A stretch of DNA of 64,000 nt from Corylus avellana (taxonomy: Eukaryota; Streptophyta; Magnoliopsida; Fagales; Betulaceae): contig NC_081541.1 in assembly GCF_901000735.1 (NCBI RefSeq), positions 23,047,273 to 23,111,272 on the forward strand. Direction: 5' to 3'. The notes under the pieces were generated by a model. It searched no databases, was not told the origin of the DNA, and saw nothing but the letters and a program-made list of their open reading frames with translations. Below, in pieces: positions 11,790 to 21,710 of this stretch (within the stretch, counting starts at the first letter, position 1; every line of letters begins with the position of its first letter). The translations under genes and the position numbers were made by a program.

Positions 11790-12035
11790 TTACCTTTCGT
11801 CCGTAGAGTCATTAGTATCGTGCTCAGTAGGTTCTTGGGCTATCTCCTCCCATCCATTAACTGGCACTACGTCATCCTCAAACAACTGCGAAAAATCAGC
11901 TCGTAAATCATCAAGCGCGCCATACTCAATGTTGCCAATGCTATACCAATCCTCATCAATCTCAACTCCTAAGTCCATTAGCACACATAAGGAGTAATTC
12001 CACATGCAGTCTAGGTCAATTGGTATAAGTGCCAT
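11790..12035 (-). CDS. Accessory 81-residue acidic ORF behind pol in A1
   Basis: An uninterrupted ATG-to-stop frame lies between the end of pol and the polypurine tract, in the sense of the element. It begins MALIPIDLDCMWNYSLC and includes VEIDEDWYSIGNIEY, DFSQLFEDDVVPVNGWEE and EPTEHD. It is strongly acidic, with no signal peptide, membrane segment or metal-binding motif. The O1 copy at 39094-39339 has exactly the same length and about 80 percent identity, but two stops. Position and conserved length argue for a coding role. I recognise no family and propose no function. It could also be a conserved 3' untranslated segment that is open by chance. Confidence 0.5.
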   Translation of the reverse strand: MALIPIDLDCMWNYSLCVLMDLGVEIDEDWYSIGNIEYGALDDLRADFSQLFEDDVVPVNGWEEIAQEPTEHDTNDSTDER

Positions 12036-12143
12036 AATCCTGTAGAGAAAAGCAACTCTTTCTTAGTCAACTATTTCACTATCCAAAACGGAAATAGGCA
12101 TACTGCCCAAGTGTACTCTTTGAAGAAAAGAGTCATACACAAT

Positions 12144-13485
12144 TGTTAAGTGTCAAAATATTCATATTTTATCCCTTAAACTGATAGGTGTTAATCCCTT
12201 AAGTATTGTTAATTTGTGTTGTTTTAGTTCCTTTATGTGTTTTTCATGCTTTTGTACGCTTTTAAAGGAAAAGGAAGTAAATCCGGAAGATTTGAGCTTA
12301 AAGACAGAAAATGGGAAAAGTTGGAGCCACTGACAGTGAGATTGATCGCAGGTTCCCTGCGATTGAGCGCACTACCAAAGAAGACAAAGCATGAAACGGC
12401 CATGCGCGATTGAGCGCACAACAGGAGAGGCTCGATCGCAGAAGTGCGATCAAGTGCACACAGGTTGCGATTGATCGCACCCGTGCGCAGGAGACACATC
12501 AAGAGGCGGCCAGACTGTTAGTATTTCCATGTTAGGGTTTTCCAACTCCCACTTGTAATAGAAATAAAACCCTACGAATTTCCTAGGTTTACTAGTGTAA
12601 AAAGGACTTCTAAAAGCTTATAAATAGACCTCTAAACCCTGAGAATAATAATCCTAGAACAGGCACAACTTTGGGGAGAGGAATTGGAAGCTACCTTTCG
12701 ATTCTTTCTTTCCCTTTTCTTTTTAGTTTTATTTTAATTATGTATAACTAACTCTTAAGGAGGGCTAGATTGAAGCCCTAATTATGTTTATTTCATATTT
12801 CAATATTAGCGCCTTAGTGATAATCATATTGTGTTGCTTAACTTGATTAATTGTTGTTTTCTTGAATTCCTCATATGTATGTGATTGGCCATTATATGCA
12901 TGTGGTATGGACTAGTTAATTAAATCAATTTGGATGATCGAGTCATGGGTTTAATAAAAGTAACAAAAGAAATCCACACTGGGTTCTTGGGTTAATCAAC
13001 ATGGGGAACCGGGAGTAGATACCCATGCCCTAGGCCTCATGTGTTTGTCGATTTTCATAGATTTATGCTTTCTTAAAGAACAACTTAGTAGACATTCATG
13101 TTGAATCCTTTAAGAAAGAAAAGAATTAGAGTAGACATGCATGCCTAATTCGTTGCTTTGGAAAATCAATAGCTTAAGAAGTAGACACCCATACCCTTAG
13201 GTTGGCAAACATTAGATATACATAACATGATCAAAACATTGGCATATTGATATATTATCTAAATAGAATTAGTGGTGGATATCAAAGCCCTACCTTTTTA
13301 TTATTATCAACTCAAAACCAATCTTTGTTTTATTTTACTTTTGGAATTTATTTTAGACAAAATTCAGTAATCCTCGTGGAAATGACCCCGTACTTGCATC
13401 ATTTACTACTATGTTGACCCCGTGCTCTTGCAGGTAAAATATACAATTATTTGCCTATTAATTTAGGTAGATATTTGTAACAACA
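12144..13485 (+). mobile_element. C1 5' LTR
   Basis: 1342 bp from TGTTAAGTGTC to ...AACAACA. U3 holds an array of GCGATTGAGCGCAC-like palindromes at 12338-12491, and TATAAATA lies at 12619-12626. Downstream are four GTAGACACCCATG-like motifs. It matches the C1 3' LTR and the solo LTRs C3, C4 and C5. Confidence 0.9.
12619..12626 (+). promoter_or_regulatory. TATA box of C1 5' LTR
   Basis: TATAAATA follows AAAAGCT, about 130 bp behind the CpG-palindrome array. The same box recurs in the other family C LTRs. Confidence 0.7.
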
Positions 13486-13491
13486 AGTTTT

Positions 13492-13509
13492 TTGCGCTGT
13501 TGCCGGAGA
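13492..13509 (+). promoter_or_regulatory. C1 primer-binding site (tRNA-Asp type, degenerate)
   Basis: TTGCGCTGTTGCCGGAGA differs at three positions from TGGCGCCGTTGCCGGGGA, which is complementary to the 3' end of plant tRNA-Asp and used by Athila elements. C2 keeps the perfect site. Confidence 0.8.
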
Positions 13510-13845
13510 TTGTTTGATTTTGTTTGGAATTTTTTTTCTTTTAATTTATTTTTGTTTTAAATTTTTGTTTTTTTTTTCTAGTTTTTTCCGTAGTTCCTGT
13601 TCTACCTCTGGAGGTGCGCTCGAGCGCCCAACCAGGGCGATCGAGCGCACCTCATGATGCGTTCGATCGCACATCCAGAAAGCAGCACAGTTACTGCACT
13701 AACTATAGATCTAAGTTTTTTTTTTTTCTTTTGTTTCATGCAGGGTCATTCGAGTCTGCATAGTAGTAAGTTTTTATTTTTAATTTTGTTTTTATTTCCC
13801 TTTTAATTTTAACATCTTTTTGTTATTTTATTTTTGTTTTCACAC

Positions 13846-14022
13846 ATGTGGGGCGGCATTCCGACACCCCGTAGGCCATGTTCATGTTGCCATAACCCTT
13901 ATCACCATGTTAGAGAATGTCCTACAATGAGACAAACTTCTAACCAATCTTATGGGTACATGAACACATCATTCACTAGACCGGGGAACGACCGCTATTT
14001 TGATTCCTGTTACCCATCATGA
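13846..14022 (+). CDS. C1 ORF1: CCHC zinc-knuckle gag remnant
   Basis: A 58-codon frame begins MWGGIPTPRRP and carries CSCCHNPYHHVREC, an exact C-x2-C-x4-H-x4-C knuckle of the retroviral nucleocapsid type. It then continues ...SYGYMNTSF. Upstream in-frame codons without ATG are ignored, and ATG at 13846 is taken as the start. The TGA stop overlaps the ATG of ORF2 (ATGA, 14019-14022). The MNTSF segment also occurs in family B gag remnants. This is the RNA-binding tail of gag; the capsid part is absent. Confidence 0.6.
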   Translation: MWGGIPTPRRPCSCCHNPYHHVRECPTMRQTSNQSYGYMNTSFTRPGNDRYFDSCYPS

Positions 14023-14750
14023 AGCCAAGAGTCCAATCTCTCATGACATTCTATGGTCAATCCTATCGTTGTCTTAGTCCCAGTCTGAGGCAATCCATTT
14101 TCAAGATAGTAGCTCATGAAGCGGAACCATCAACCATATATGATAATTTATATCAACAATACCAAGAAGAACCACCTCCTCCAAAAAGGTCTGTCTTAGA
14201 AGAAGTGAGTCCTACCTTAGAAGAAGCGCATGCCAGCTTAGAAGAAATAATCTCAGCTTATCTTAGCCAATTGGAGGAAAGAAATCGATCATTTGAAAGG
14301 AGGGAGAACTCCCTCATGCAATCATTTGAAAGGATGGAGGCTCATCTCAAGCAAATATTAGACATCCTTAAACAAGAAGAGTGTCAAATTCAGTTGGTGG
14401 CCAATCCTAATGAGCACTACAGAAATGAAGAGTGCACCTACTATCATGAGCAAACTGTCACATTGAGAAGTGAAGAGGTGGCTGAAAATCAAGTGGAAGA
14501 GGGGCAGGAGGTGCAGGAGGAGCAAAACGAAGTTCCACAGGAGCCGCATCAGGAAAGAGAAGAAAGCAGTAAGATTTTTTCACCATTAGCTCTTATTCCT
14601 GAAACACCAAGAGGCCAAGAGAGAAGTCTGTTAGAGCTACCACATGAGCAAATTGAGGACATCAAGATAAAGAAGCTCCCTAAGTTTTCTTCCTACTTTA
14701 TTCCAGTTCATGATTCCCCACCGGATGAGAAACTGTTTGAGAAAACTTAA
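14019..14750 (+). CDS. C1 ORF2: acidic coiled-coil gag-derived protein
   Basis: The 243-codon frame starts MKPRVQSLMTFYG. Residues about 50-125 are rich in Glu, Leu, Arg and Gln with heptad character (LEEAHASLEEIISAYLSQLE). A Glu/Gln-rich tract follows, and the tail QERSLLELPHEQIEDIKI ... PVHDSPPDEKLFEKT is shared with C2 at 27114-27330 on the minus strand. It has no enzyme motif, signal peptide or membrane segment. In C2 the homologous part is fused in frame behind a gag region, so C1 ORF1 and ORF2 probably derive from one frame. It is intact, but expression is unproven. Confidence 0.6.
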   Translation: MKPRVQSLMTFYGQSYRCLSPSLRQSIFKIVAHEAEPSTIYDNLYQQYQEEPPPPKRSVLEEVSPTLEEAHASLEEIISAYLSQLEERNRSFERRENSLMQSFERMEAHLKQILDILKQEECQIQLVANPNEHYRNEECTYYHEQTVTLRSEEVAENQVEEGQEVQEEQNEVPQEPHQEREESSKIFSPLALIPETPRGQERSLLELPHEQIEDIKIKKLPKFSSYFIPVHDSPPDEKLFEKT

Positions 14751-14999
14751 AGTGGTCTTCCCCGATCTATAGACATTCGGAATCACCTTACAACAGAAAA
14801 GATCCATTCCCTTTGGTGCAAGACACGGAAAGATCGGTGCTTCAAGTTTAAAGTGCCACAATCAAGCTGAAGACGTTAAACTTAGCGCTCATGGTAGGCA
14901 TCACATAGTTTATCTTGTTATTTTATTTTTTGTGTGTTTCAATTCATCTTTATTTTTGTTTCCTTTTTACTTCTATTTGTGTTTTCTTATTTTGCAGGG

Positions 15000-16339
15000 A
15001 CGAGTGTGCTTCGATTCAAGTTTGGGGGAGTGGTATGAGCCATGCCTTCCAAGACAGTGTTGTCCATCTCCCAAGTAAATTCTTTCCTTGCTTCAGACAT
15101 ATTGAGGACAATGTGTCATTTAAGTTTGGGGGTATGGGAACACATGCTATCTACACACACTTTGTCCCAGTTTCATGTTATTTGTTTCGTTTGTTTGAAA
15201 AAATAATAATAATTAAAAAATTAAAAATTAAAAAATATATTTTTTATGCATGTTCATGTTTGCCCTAAAATTTTAATTTAATCTAAAAGAATTGTGGTTT
15301 GATTTCATCAATGAGCTTAAAATTTTGAACACATGATCTGATGAGAGAATTTGTTAGTTTGGTTACTTGCTTAGGACAGTTGAAAAATCACATGTTGGAT
15401 CTGATCACACAAGCACATTAGCACATAATTTGTGAGGTATGACATGAAGTCTAATGTGTGTGTTTTTATGTCTTGGGTGGAATTGGATGACTTATTAGAT
15501 GGATACTTTGGTATATATATATTTGTGATAAAAAATAAAATAAAATAAAATAAAAAAATTATAAATAAATGATCATTGATAAGCTTTTCACTAAGTAACT
15601 GGACCTTTTGCCTCAAAGCATTAAGTGTTCACGTCAAAAGGTGAAAAATTTTGATTTGATTAATGTCATGGTTAGTTTGGTTTTGTAGCCTTTTTGACTC
15701 AAGTTAGTAAGTCCTAAGGGTGTCTCTACACCTAATGCCCTAAAACCATTTGGTTTGGGAGTCATTGACTTAACACTCGTTACATGAGTCAATTAGAAAG
15801 CTTAAGGGAACCAAACATTGCACAACTTGACCAAAAAAAAAAAAAAAAAGAAAGAAATATGCCATTGTTGTTCATTCTAATAGGGATTTCAGTGAACTTT
15901 GAGATGTGGAGACATTGCACATTGGAAATACTTGGAAGCTTCATAATTTTGTGCTAATTCACTTTACACTATTTTCAAACTTGTGATGTTTTAGCATATC
16001 CTTTGTAAGTAATTGAACTTTGAGATTTCAATTCATTGTGAAGATAGAGTTTATCTTTTTAAGCTTACTAATGAATGAAAATCATAACCTTGAAGTGATA
16101 CTTTAATTTTTGGAATAACATGAACTATGCATAATGTTTGTAGGTAACATTTCTGGAAAACTCTCACGAGACTTCACTCGTCCTCTAGGGAATTCCTAGG
16201 GGTTTAAAAGGCTTGTTGCATATGCTAAATGCAATCATACATCCCACGAAAGATGGATTTATCTTTTTGCTTTTCTGTTTTTCACTTTGTTTTTAGTTTT
16301 GTATTGCTAAGGAAATAGCAATATGTAAGTTTGGGGGTG
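15000..16339 (+). mobile_element. C1 3' non-coding module shared by families B and C
   Basis: The module contains AAGTTTGGGGG at about 15020, 15124 and 16327. It also has an ACATATTG/CAATGTGT inverted repeat (15097-15116), an AAACCA/TGGTTT hairpin (15743-15756) and an ACGAG/CTCGT hairpin (16166-16181). The last purine tract adjoins the 3' LTR. Equivalent blocks are found in B1, B2, B3 and C2. Confidence 0.75.
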
Positions 16340-17336
16340 GGTTAGGTGCCAAAATATTCATATTTTAGCCCTTAAACTTATAGGTGTTAATCCCTTAAGT
16401 ATTGTTAATTTGTACTGTTTTAGTTCCTTTATGTGTTTTCCATGCTTTTGTAGGCTTTTAAACGAAAATGAAGTAAATCTGGAAGATTTGGGCTCAAAGA
16501 CAGAAAATGGGAAAAGTTTGAGCCCCTGACAGTGCGATCGATCGTAGGTTCCCTGTGATCGAGCACACTACCAGAGAAGACAAAGCATGAAGCAGCCATG
16601 CGCGATCGAGCGCACAGCAGAAGAGGCTTGATCGCAGACGTGCGATTAATCGTAACACAGGTTGTGATCGATCACACCCGTGCGCAGGAGACACATCAAG
16701 AGGCGGCCAGATTGTTAGTATTTCCATATTAGAGTTTTCCAACTCCCACTTGTAATAGGAATAAAACCCTACGAATTTCTTAGGTTTACTAGTGTAACAA
16801 GGACTTCTAAAAGCTTATAAATAGACCTCTAAACCCTGAGAATAATAATCCTGGAACAGGCACAACTTTGGGGAGAGGAATTGGAGGCTACATTTCGGTT
16901 CTTTCTTTCCCCTTTCTTTTTAGTTTTATTTTAATTATGTATAACTAACTCTTAAGGAGGGCTAGATTGAAGCCCTAATTATGTTTATTTAATATTTCAA
17001 TATTGGCACATTTGTGATAATCATATTGTGTTGCTTAACTTGATTAATTCCTGTTTTCTTGAATTCTTCATATGTATGTGATTCGTCATTATATGCATGT
17101 GGTATGGACTAGTTAATTAAATCAATTTGGATGATCGAGTCCTGGGTTTAATAAAAGTAACAAAAGAAATCCACACCGGGTTCTTGAGTTAATCAACATG
17201 GGGAACCGAGAGTAGACACCCATGCCCTATGCCTCATGTGTTTGTTGATTTTCATAGATTTATGCTTTCTTAAAGAACAACTTAGTAGACACCCATGCTA
17301 AATCCTCTAAGAAAGAAAAGAATTAGAGTAGACACC
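16340..17336 (+). mobile_element. C1 3' LTR, first part (interrupted by B1)
   Basis: The sequence continues after 23053 and ends at 23422, a joined length of about 1366 bp. The first base appears changed (GGTTAGGTGCC against TGTTAAGTGTC). A CpG-palindrome array lies at about 16545-16690. Confidence 0.85.
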
Positions 17337-18636
17337 TGATAAGTGACAAATATTGCATATTTGGACCCCTTTATTTTCATTAGTTAATCCTTTAGCTGTG
17401 TCACTAGTTAATATTTTGTGTTAGTTTTGGGTTTTTAGTGTTTTGTAGGTCATTAAAAAAAAAACTACAGCTTTAAAGGGAAAAATGTAAAGTTTGGAAG
17501 AAAGCATACTTTGAGAAGACCTAAATGATGTGGTTAAGTCTAACCAAATCCAAAAAAAGGTTAAATCGGATTAAAGATCAGATTGGATTAAAGTTCAGAT
17601 TGAATAAAATTTCGGATTAGATTTAAATCTAATTCTTTACACGTATCAGTATTTTGACCATAACGTTCCGCTCAAATATTGGATTGAAGTGATTCAAGCA
17701 GCATTGGAAAGCTAACTCAAAATACAACAATTCGTTGTGAAATAGTATATTCCTAATTCGGACGGTTACTAAGCCAAAATCGCCTCGAAATTAAGGGACA
17801 TAAATCTGGACGAATCCTATTCCGATTTCAGGCTTCTATTTTGACTGAAAGACAGACCTCCGAATTATCTAGGTTTAATAGGGCTTCTCGGACTTTCCTA
17901 AGCCTAAGTAGACTACTTTTGGGATACAATTTTGGAGACAGAATGTAATCCACAGCTTTTCTCTTTAGTTTAGTTTTTCTTTAGGTTTAGGTTTAGGTTT
18001 AGACTTTATTTTTATGTGGAGCTAAATTCCCAACTAAGGTTGGGGATAAAGCCCCACCGATGAAGAACAACATCACTTTTATGTAAGTCTTTATTTATCC
18101 GATTTTATTGAGTTTTATATTTTAATTGTTTTACTTCTAATCAATGTGTGGAGTGATTCTTGCATATCTCTTGTGATTCAAGGATACGTGTGATGATTTG
18201 AGATAATTTCATATGATTGATTGCTTGGTTTTTAAATCATAAAAATTGGATATCCCTTGTGATTTGGTCAATGAATGGATACATGGGATGGTTATGATTA
18301 ATTCTTTGAAGCATAGTAAAACATACATAAGATTTAAATTATGAGAACTTCGGATAAATATTGATGAACATGGAGTATGTTGTTATGATTCGGTGAGTGT
18401 GGATTCATAAACCTTAGTCTTTACCTTTTGTTTTATTTTATTTAGTTTATGTTTATCCTTTAATTTTCAAAACTCAAAATTCAATCTTTTTTTTTTTGAA
18501 CTATGTTAGGATTTAATTAGTTTAGATTTAAATTGCTCTTTCAAAAATACAATTCTATGTGGGTTCGACCTCGCACTTGCAATTCATTATATTGCAAACG
18601 ATTTGTGTACTTGCAAGTATTAAAATTTGCACAATA
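17337..18636 (+). mobile_element. B1 5' LTR
   Basis: Starts TGATAAGTGACAAATATTGC and ends ...TTTGCACAATA. Compared with the 3' LTR it has lost about 45 bp around the TATA region (after CCTAAGCCTAAGTAGAC). Confidence 0.88.
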
Positions 18637-18642
18637 AGTTTT

Positions 18643-18660
18643 TGACGTCGTTGCCGGGGA
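18643..18660 (+). promoter_or_regulatory. B1 primer-binding site (tRNA-Asp type)
   Basis: TGACGTCGTTGCCGGGGA has two changes from the perfect Athila-type site, a G-to-A and a C-to-T. Both could be deamination. Confidence 0.8.
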
Positions 18661-19085
18661 ATTGTTCAATTTTTTAAACCAATTTATTTCTAAATTAGTT
18701 TTATTCGTCTACTAGTTATAATTAGGATTTTATTTTTTTGCAATTTGTTTTGTTTTATTCGTGTTACTAATAAAAAATAAAAATAAAAATAAAAAGATTA
18801 TTCTTGTTGTTTTTTGTTTTGTTTGGCTTGTTTTATAGTTCTGCTGTAGCACCTTCCGCACATCAACGCGATCGAGCTTACTCACAGCAAAGGCAACAAC
18901 TGTAGCAGTTCCGAAGATTTAAGCCAAAAATTTATTTTGGTCCTTTTTGTAAGTTTTTCAGTTTTGATTTTGATTTTTTTTTTTTTTAATAATGTTAGTC
19001 ATTTTTTTTATTATTTAAAAAATAAAATAACAAATGGTTAATGTTTTATGTAGGATATTTGCAAGTTAAAAAGTGAAGGGGAAGC

Positions 19086-20399
19086 ATGAATTTTCATTTT
19101 AATGATTTTAGTGCCTCTCCTAGTTATAGGAAACTAGCACCTACCAACTACCATAAACAATTTTACCCACATAAACCATGTTTATATTGTTTCAATCCTT
19201 ATCATGAGGAAAACAATTGTCCAGATCTGCGAGCTGAGCTCAATGACTTATAGGACAAATTAGACCAAATCAGAGCAACTAGATCTAACTTTTCATATGA
19301 ACAAATGAACACCAGTTTCTCCAGCCTGGGGTTTGATTCAAATTTCAATTGTTATAACCCAGACTGGAGCAACTAATCTGATTTCTTAGGATCAGCTCAG
19401 GCTACAGGAACCTATGCTCACCAATTTGATGAATTGCACCATTCAGAATATCCGCAGGTCGATCATCAAGCTCAACTTCTTGTTTATCAGTCTACCACTC
19501 AAATGCCACAGCCTGCACCACAGTCATCACTAGAAGACATGATGAAAGCATTCATGCAATCAATGGATAAGAACATACAAGATATGAAGAATACTACCAT
19601 GAGAAATTCCTAAGATATACAAGAGCTAAAAGGCTTCACCAATTAAGATGTACAGGAGATGAGGAATTCCAACATGGCTAACAACAGAGACATACAAGAA
19701 CTTAAGCAGGCCATGACCAAGATAGAAGGACAAATCGGTCACCTAGTTGCTGACTTAAACTGAATAGAGGAAGAAGAGCTTCAACGTCAGCTGATGGTTG
19801 AAAGGCACTACATGATTAATGAGGATGATTCCGAAAATTCTTATCATGAGCATGCCCAAGTCACCATCACTCTTGAGAGTGAGGAAATTGTGGATAACAA
19901 AGAAGAGGAGGAGAAAGAGGAGCAAGTTGAGCACCATGAGAACAGTGAGCCCCCAACAGATCCTAATCTGCCTAGTGACATGGAAGTGAGTACTGAAGCG
20001 CATGCCTGCATCACTGTCCCTCTTGAGACACATCAAGAACCCAAAGCTTCATCGCCTGAATGTCTCAAAGAGCCATCTTATGTCAAGATACTCAAGGACT
20101 TGTGCACACAAGCACACAAATCTAGGAACCACTTTCCTAAAAAGATCCTTCGAAGTAAGAAATTCTACATAAGATGGCGAAATATCCTTCCAGGGGGGTA
20201 TGAAGTTTTGAAGAAGAATGGGTGGAAGGGATTGGTTGGACATCCGTATGATAGGGGAAAGCGCTGCAAAGTTTTCTCCTCTAGTTTATTATCTGCACTT
20301 CACTCCACAAATTCTTTCTTTCCTTTTTCATTATATTGCATTTCTTTTTATTTGTTTTTGTTTCTAACAGCAATTAATATTTTAATGTTTGTTTCATAA
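19086..20399 (+). pseudogene. B1 gag-derived ORF (zinc knuckle, acidic region), five stops
   Basis: One frame runs from MNFHFNDFSASPSYR to 20399 with in-frame stops after NDL, SN, NS, TN and LN (19249-19763). It has a CCHC knuckle CLYCFNPYHEENNC, a Gln/Asn/Met-rich stretch of repeated IQELK-type motifs, and an acidic region (residues about 250-310). The basic tail EPSYVKILKDLCTQAHKSRN resembles the gag-protease linker of Athila/Tat elements. No protease follows. The same gene is present in B2 and B3. Confidence 0.75.
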
Positions 20400-20439
20400 A
20401 AAAAAAAAAAACAAAATACCGCTGTTAGTTTTTGTTGGC

Positions 20440-21710
20440 AGGTGTTTTGGTGTTTAAGTTTGGGGGATGCTCTGGTCTTGTTCACACTCAGATTTCCTTA
20501 CTTCTGGTAATGTATTTCTATACTGCACATTGAGGGCAATGTGTAATTAAAGTTTAGGGGTATGGAAAAACACTTTGTCTGTTTATTTTTGTTCTTATTT
20601 GTTTATTTTTATTTGTCTTTTTGTGTTAAAAAATTTTGAAAAAAAAAAAAAAATTGTGCTATGTTGTTGTCAAGTTTGAATTAAACTATGACTGTGGTTT
20701 GCATTTCATTGAATTGCTTAAAGGATTGAATACATCATTATGTCACATCATTATGTCAATAGGAGTCTGAGTCCTTTGACTTATTTTTGGATAAAAGAGA
20801 TTTTACTTGTTTTGAGATAAATTTTTATGAGCACATTAGCATGTTTTCTGTGAGGTATGATGTTTGTGCTTAAGCTTGTTCTCTATGAGATTTGTTGGAT
20901 GACCTATTGATGAATAACCATTGGCTTGCAAGATATAAAATAAATAAAAGAAGGAAAAATAAAAGAAAGATCATGTTGAGTTTTTCGCTGAGTAACCGGA
21001 CCTCTTGCCTCATTAAAGCATTGAGTGTTCACGTCAAAAGGTGTGAAGTTCTGGGTTGATTTATGATATGGCTAGTCTGGCTTCATAGCAATTTTGACTT
21101 AACTTAATAAACCCTTAGGGATGTTTTACATCTAGTACCCTAAAGCCACCTGGCTTGGGAGTCATTGGCCTAACACTTGTTACATGGGCTAATTAGAAAG
21201 CTTAAGGGAGTTAGACATTACAGAGCCTGTAAAAAAAAATAAAAAATAAAAAATTTCATATCTTGACTTTGTTGTTTCATTTGATAGAGATTTTTACAAA
21301 TTTTATGGAACTTGTCTTAAGTTTAAGCTGAAAGCTTCATGATTGTATGCTAATTACACTTTACATCTTTCAGAACATATGAGGCCTTAATTGTCCAATT
21401 ATGAGTGATTAGATTCTGGATTTCCTTTTGACTGTGATGATGGTGTTTGTCTATTTACGCTTGCTCATGAATAAGAAGCATGGTTTGTGTGAAACTTCTT
21501 TCTTGTTAACAACATAGTGCTACAATGTTTGTGGGTATAATTCCTGTTAAGCCCTCACGAGACTTCACTCGTCCACTAGTGATGCCTAGGGGTTTAAAAG
21601 GCTTGTTGCGTATGCCACATGCAATTGTCTCTCCCACGAAAGAGGATTTATGTTTCTTGCTTTCATTTTGTTTTGCTAAGGGACTAGCAAAATGTAAGTT
21701 TGGGGGTATT
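20440..21710 (+). mobile_element. B1 3' non-coding module
   Basis: Purine-tract-like motifs lie at about 20456, 20551 and 21697. A CACATTG/CAATGTG hairpin (loop AGGG) lies at 20526-20543, AAGCCA/TGGCTT at 21143-21156 and ACGAG/CTCGT at 21557-21572. A 62-codon frame at 21525-21713 contains KPSRDFTRPL and ends on the TGA that opens the LTR. Conservation with family C continues past a frame change, so coding is doubtful. Confidence 0.75.

Noticed and set aside
12233..12502. Minus-strand open frames over the family C CpG arrays (also at 16494-16742, 30111 and 33577)
   Set aside because: They are open because the GATCGAGCGC repeats lack stops. They are antisense to the LTR and change with repeat decay.
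13490..16340. Possible env-like ORF in Athila-type elements
   Set aside because: No frame between the gag remnant and the 3' LTR has a signal peptide plus membrane anchor. The space is the conserved non-coding module.
17998..18005. Interstitial telomere repeats from the GGTTTAGGTTTAGG runs in family B LTRs (about 17980, 22390, 43430, 49205)
   Set aside because: Only two to three short units, at a fixed place in each LTR copy.
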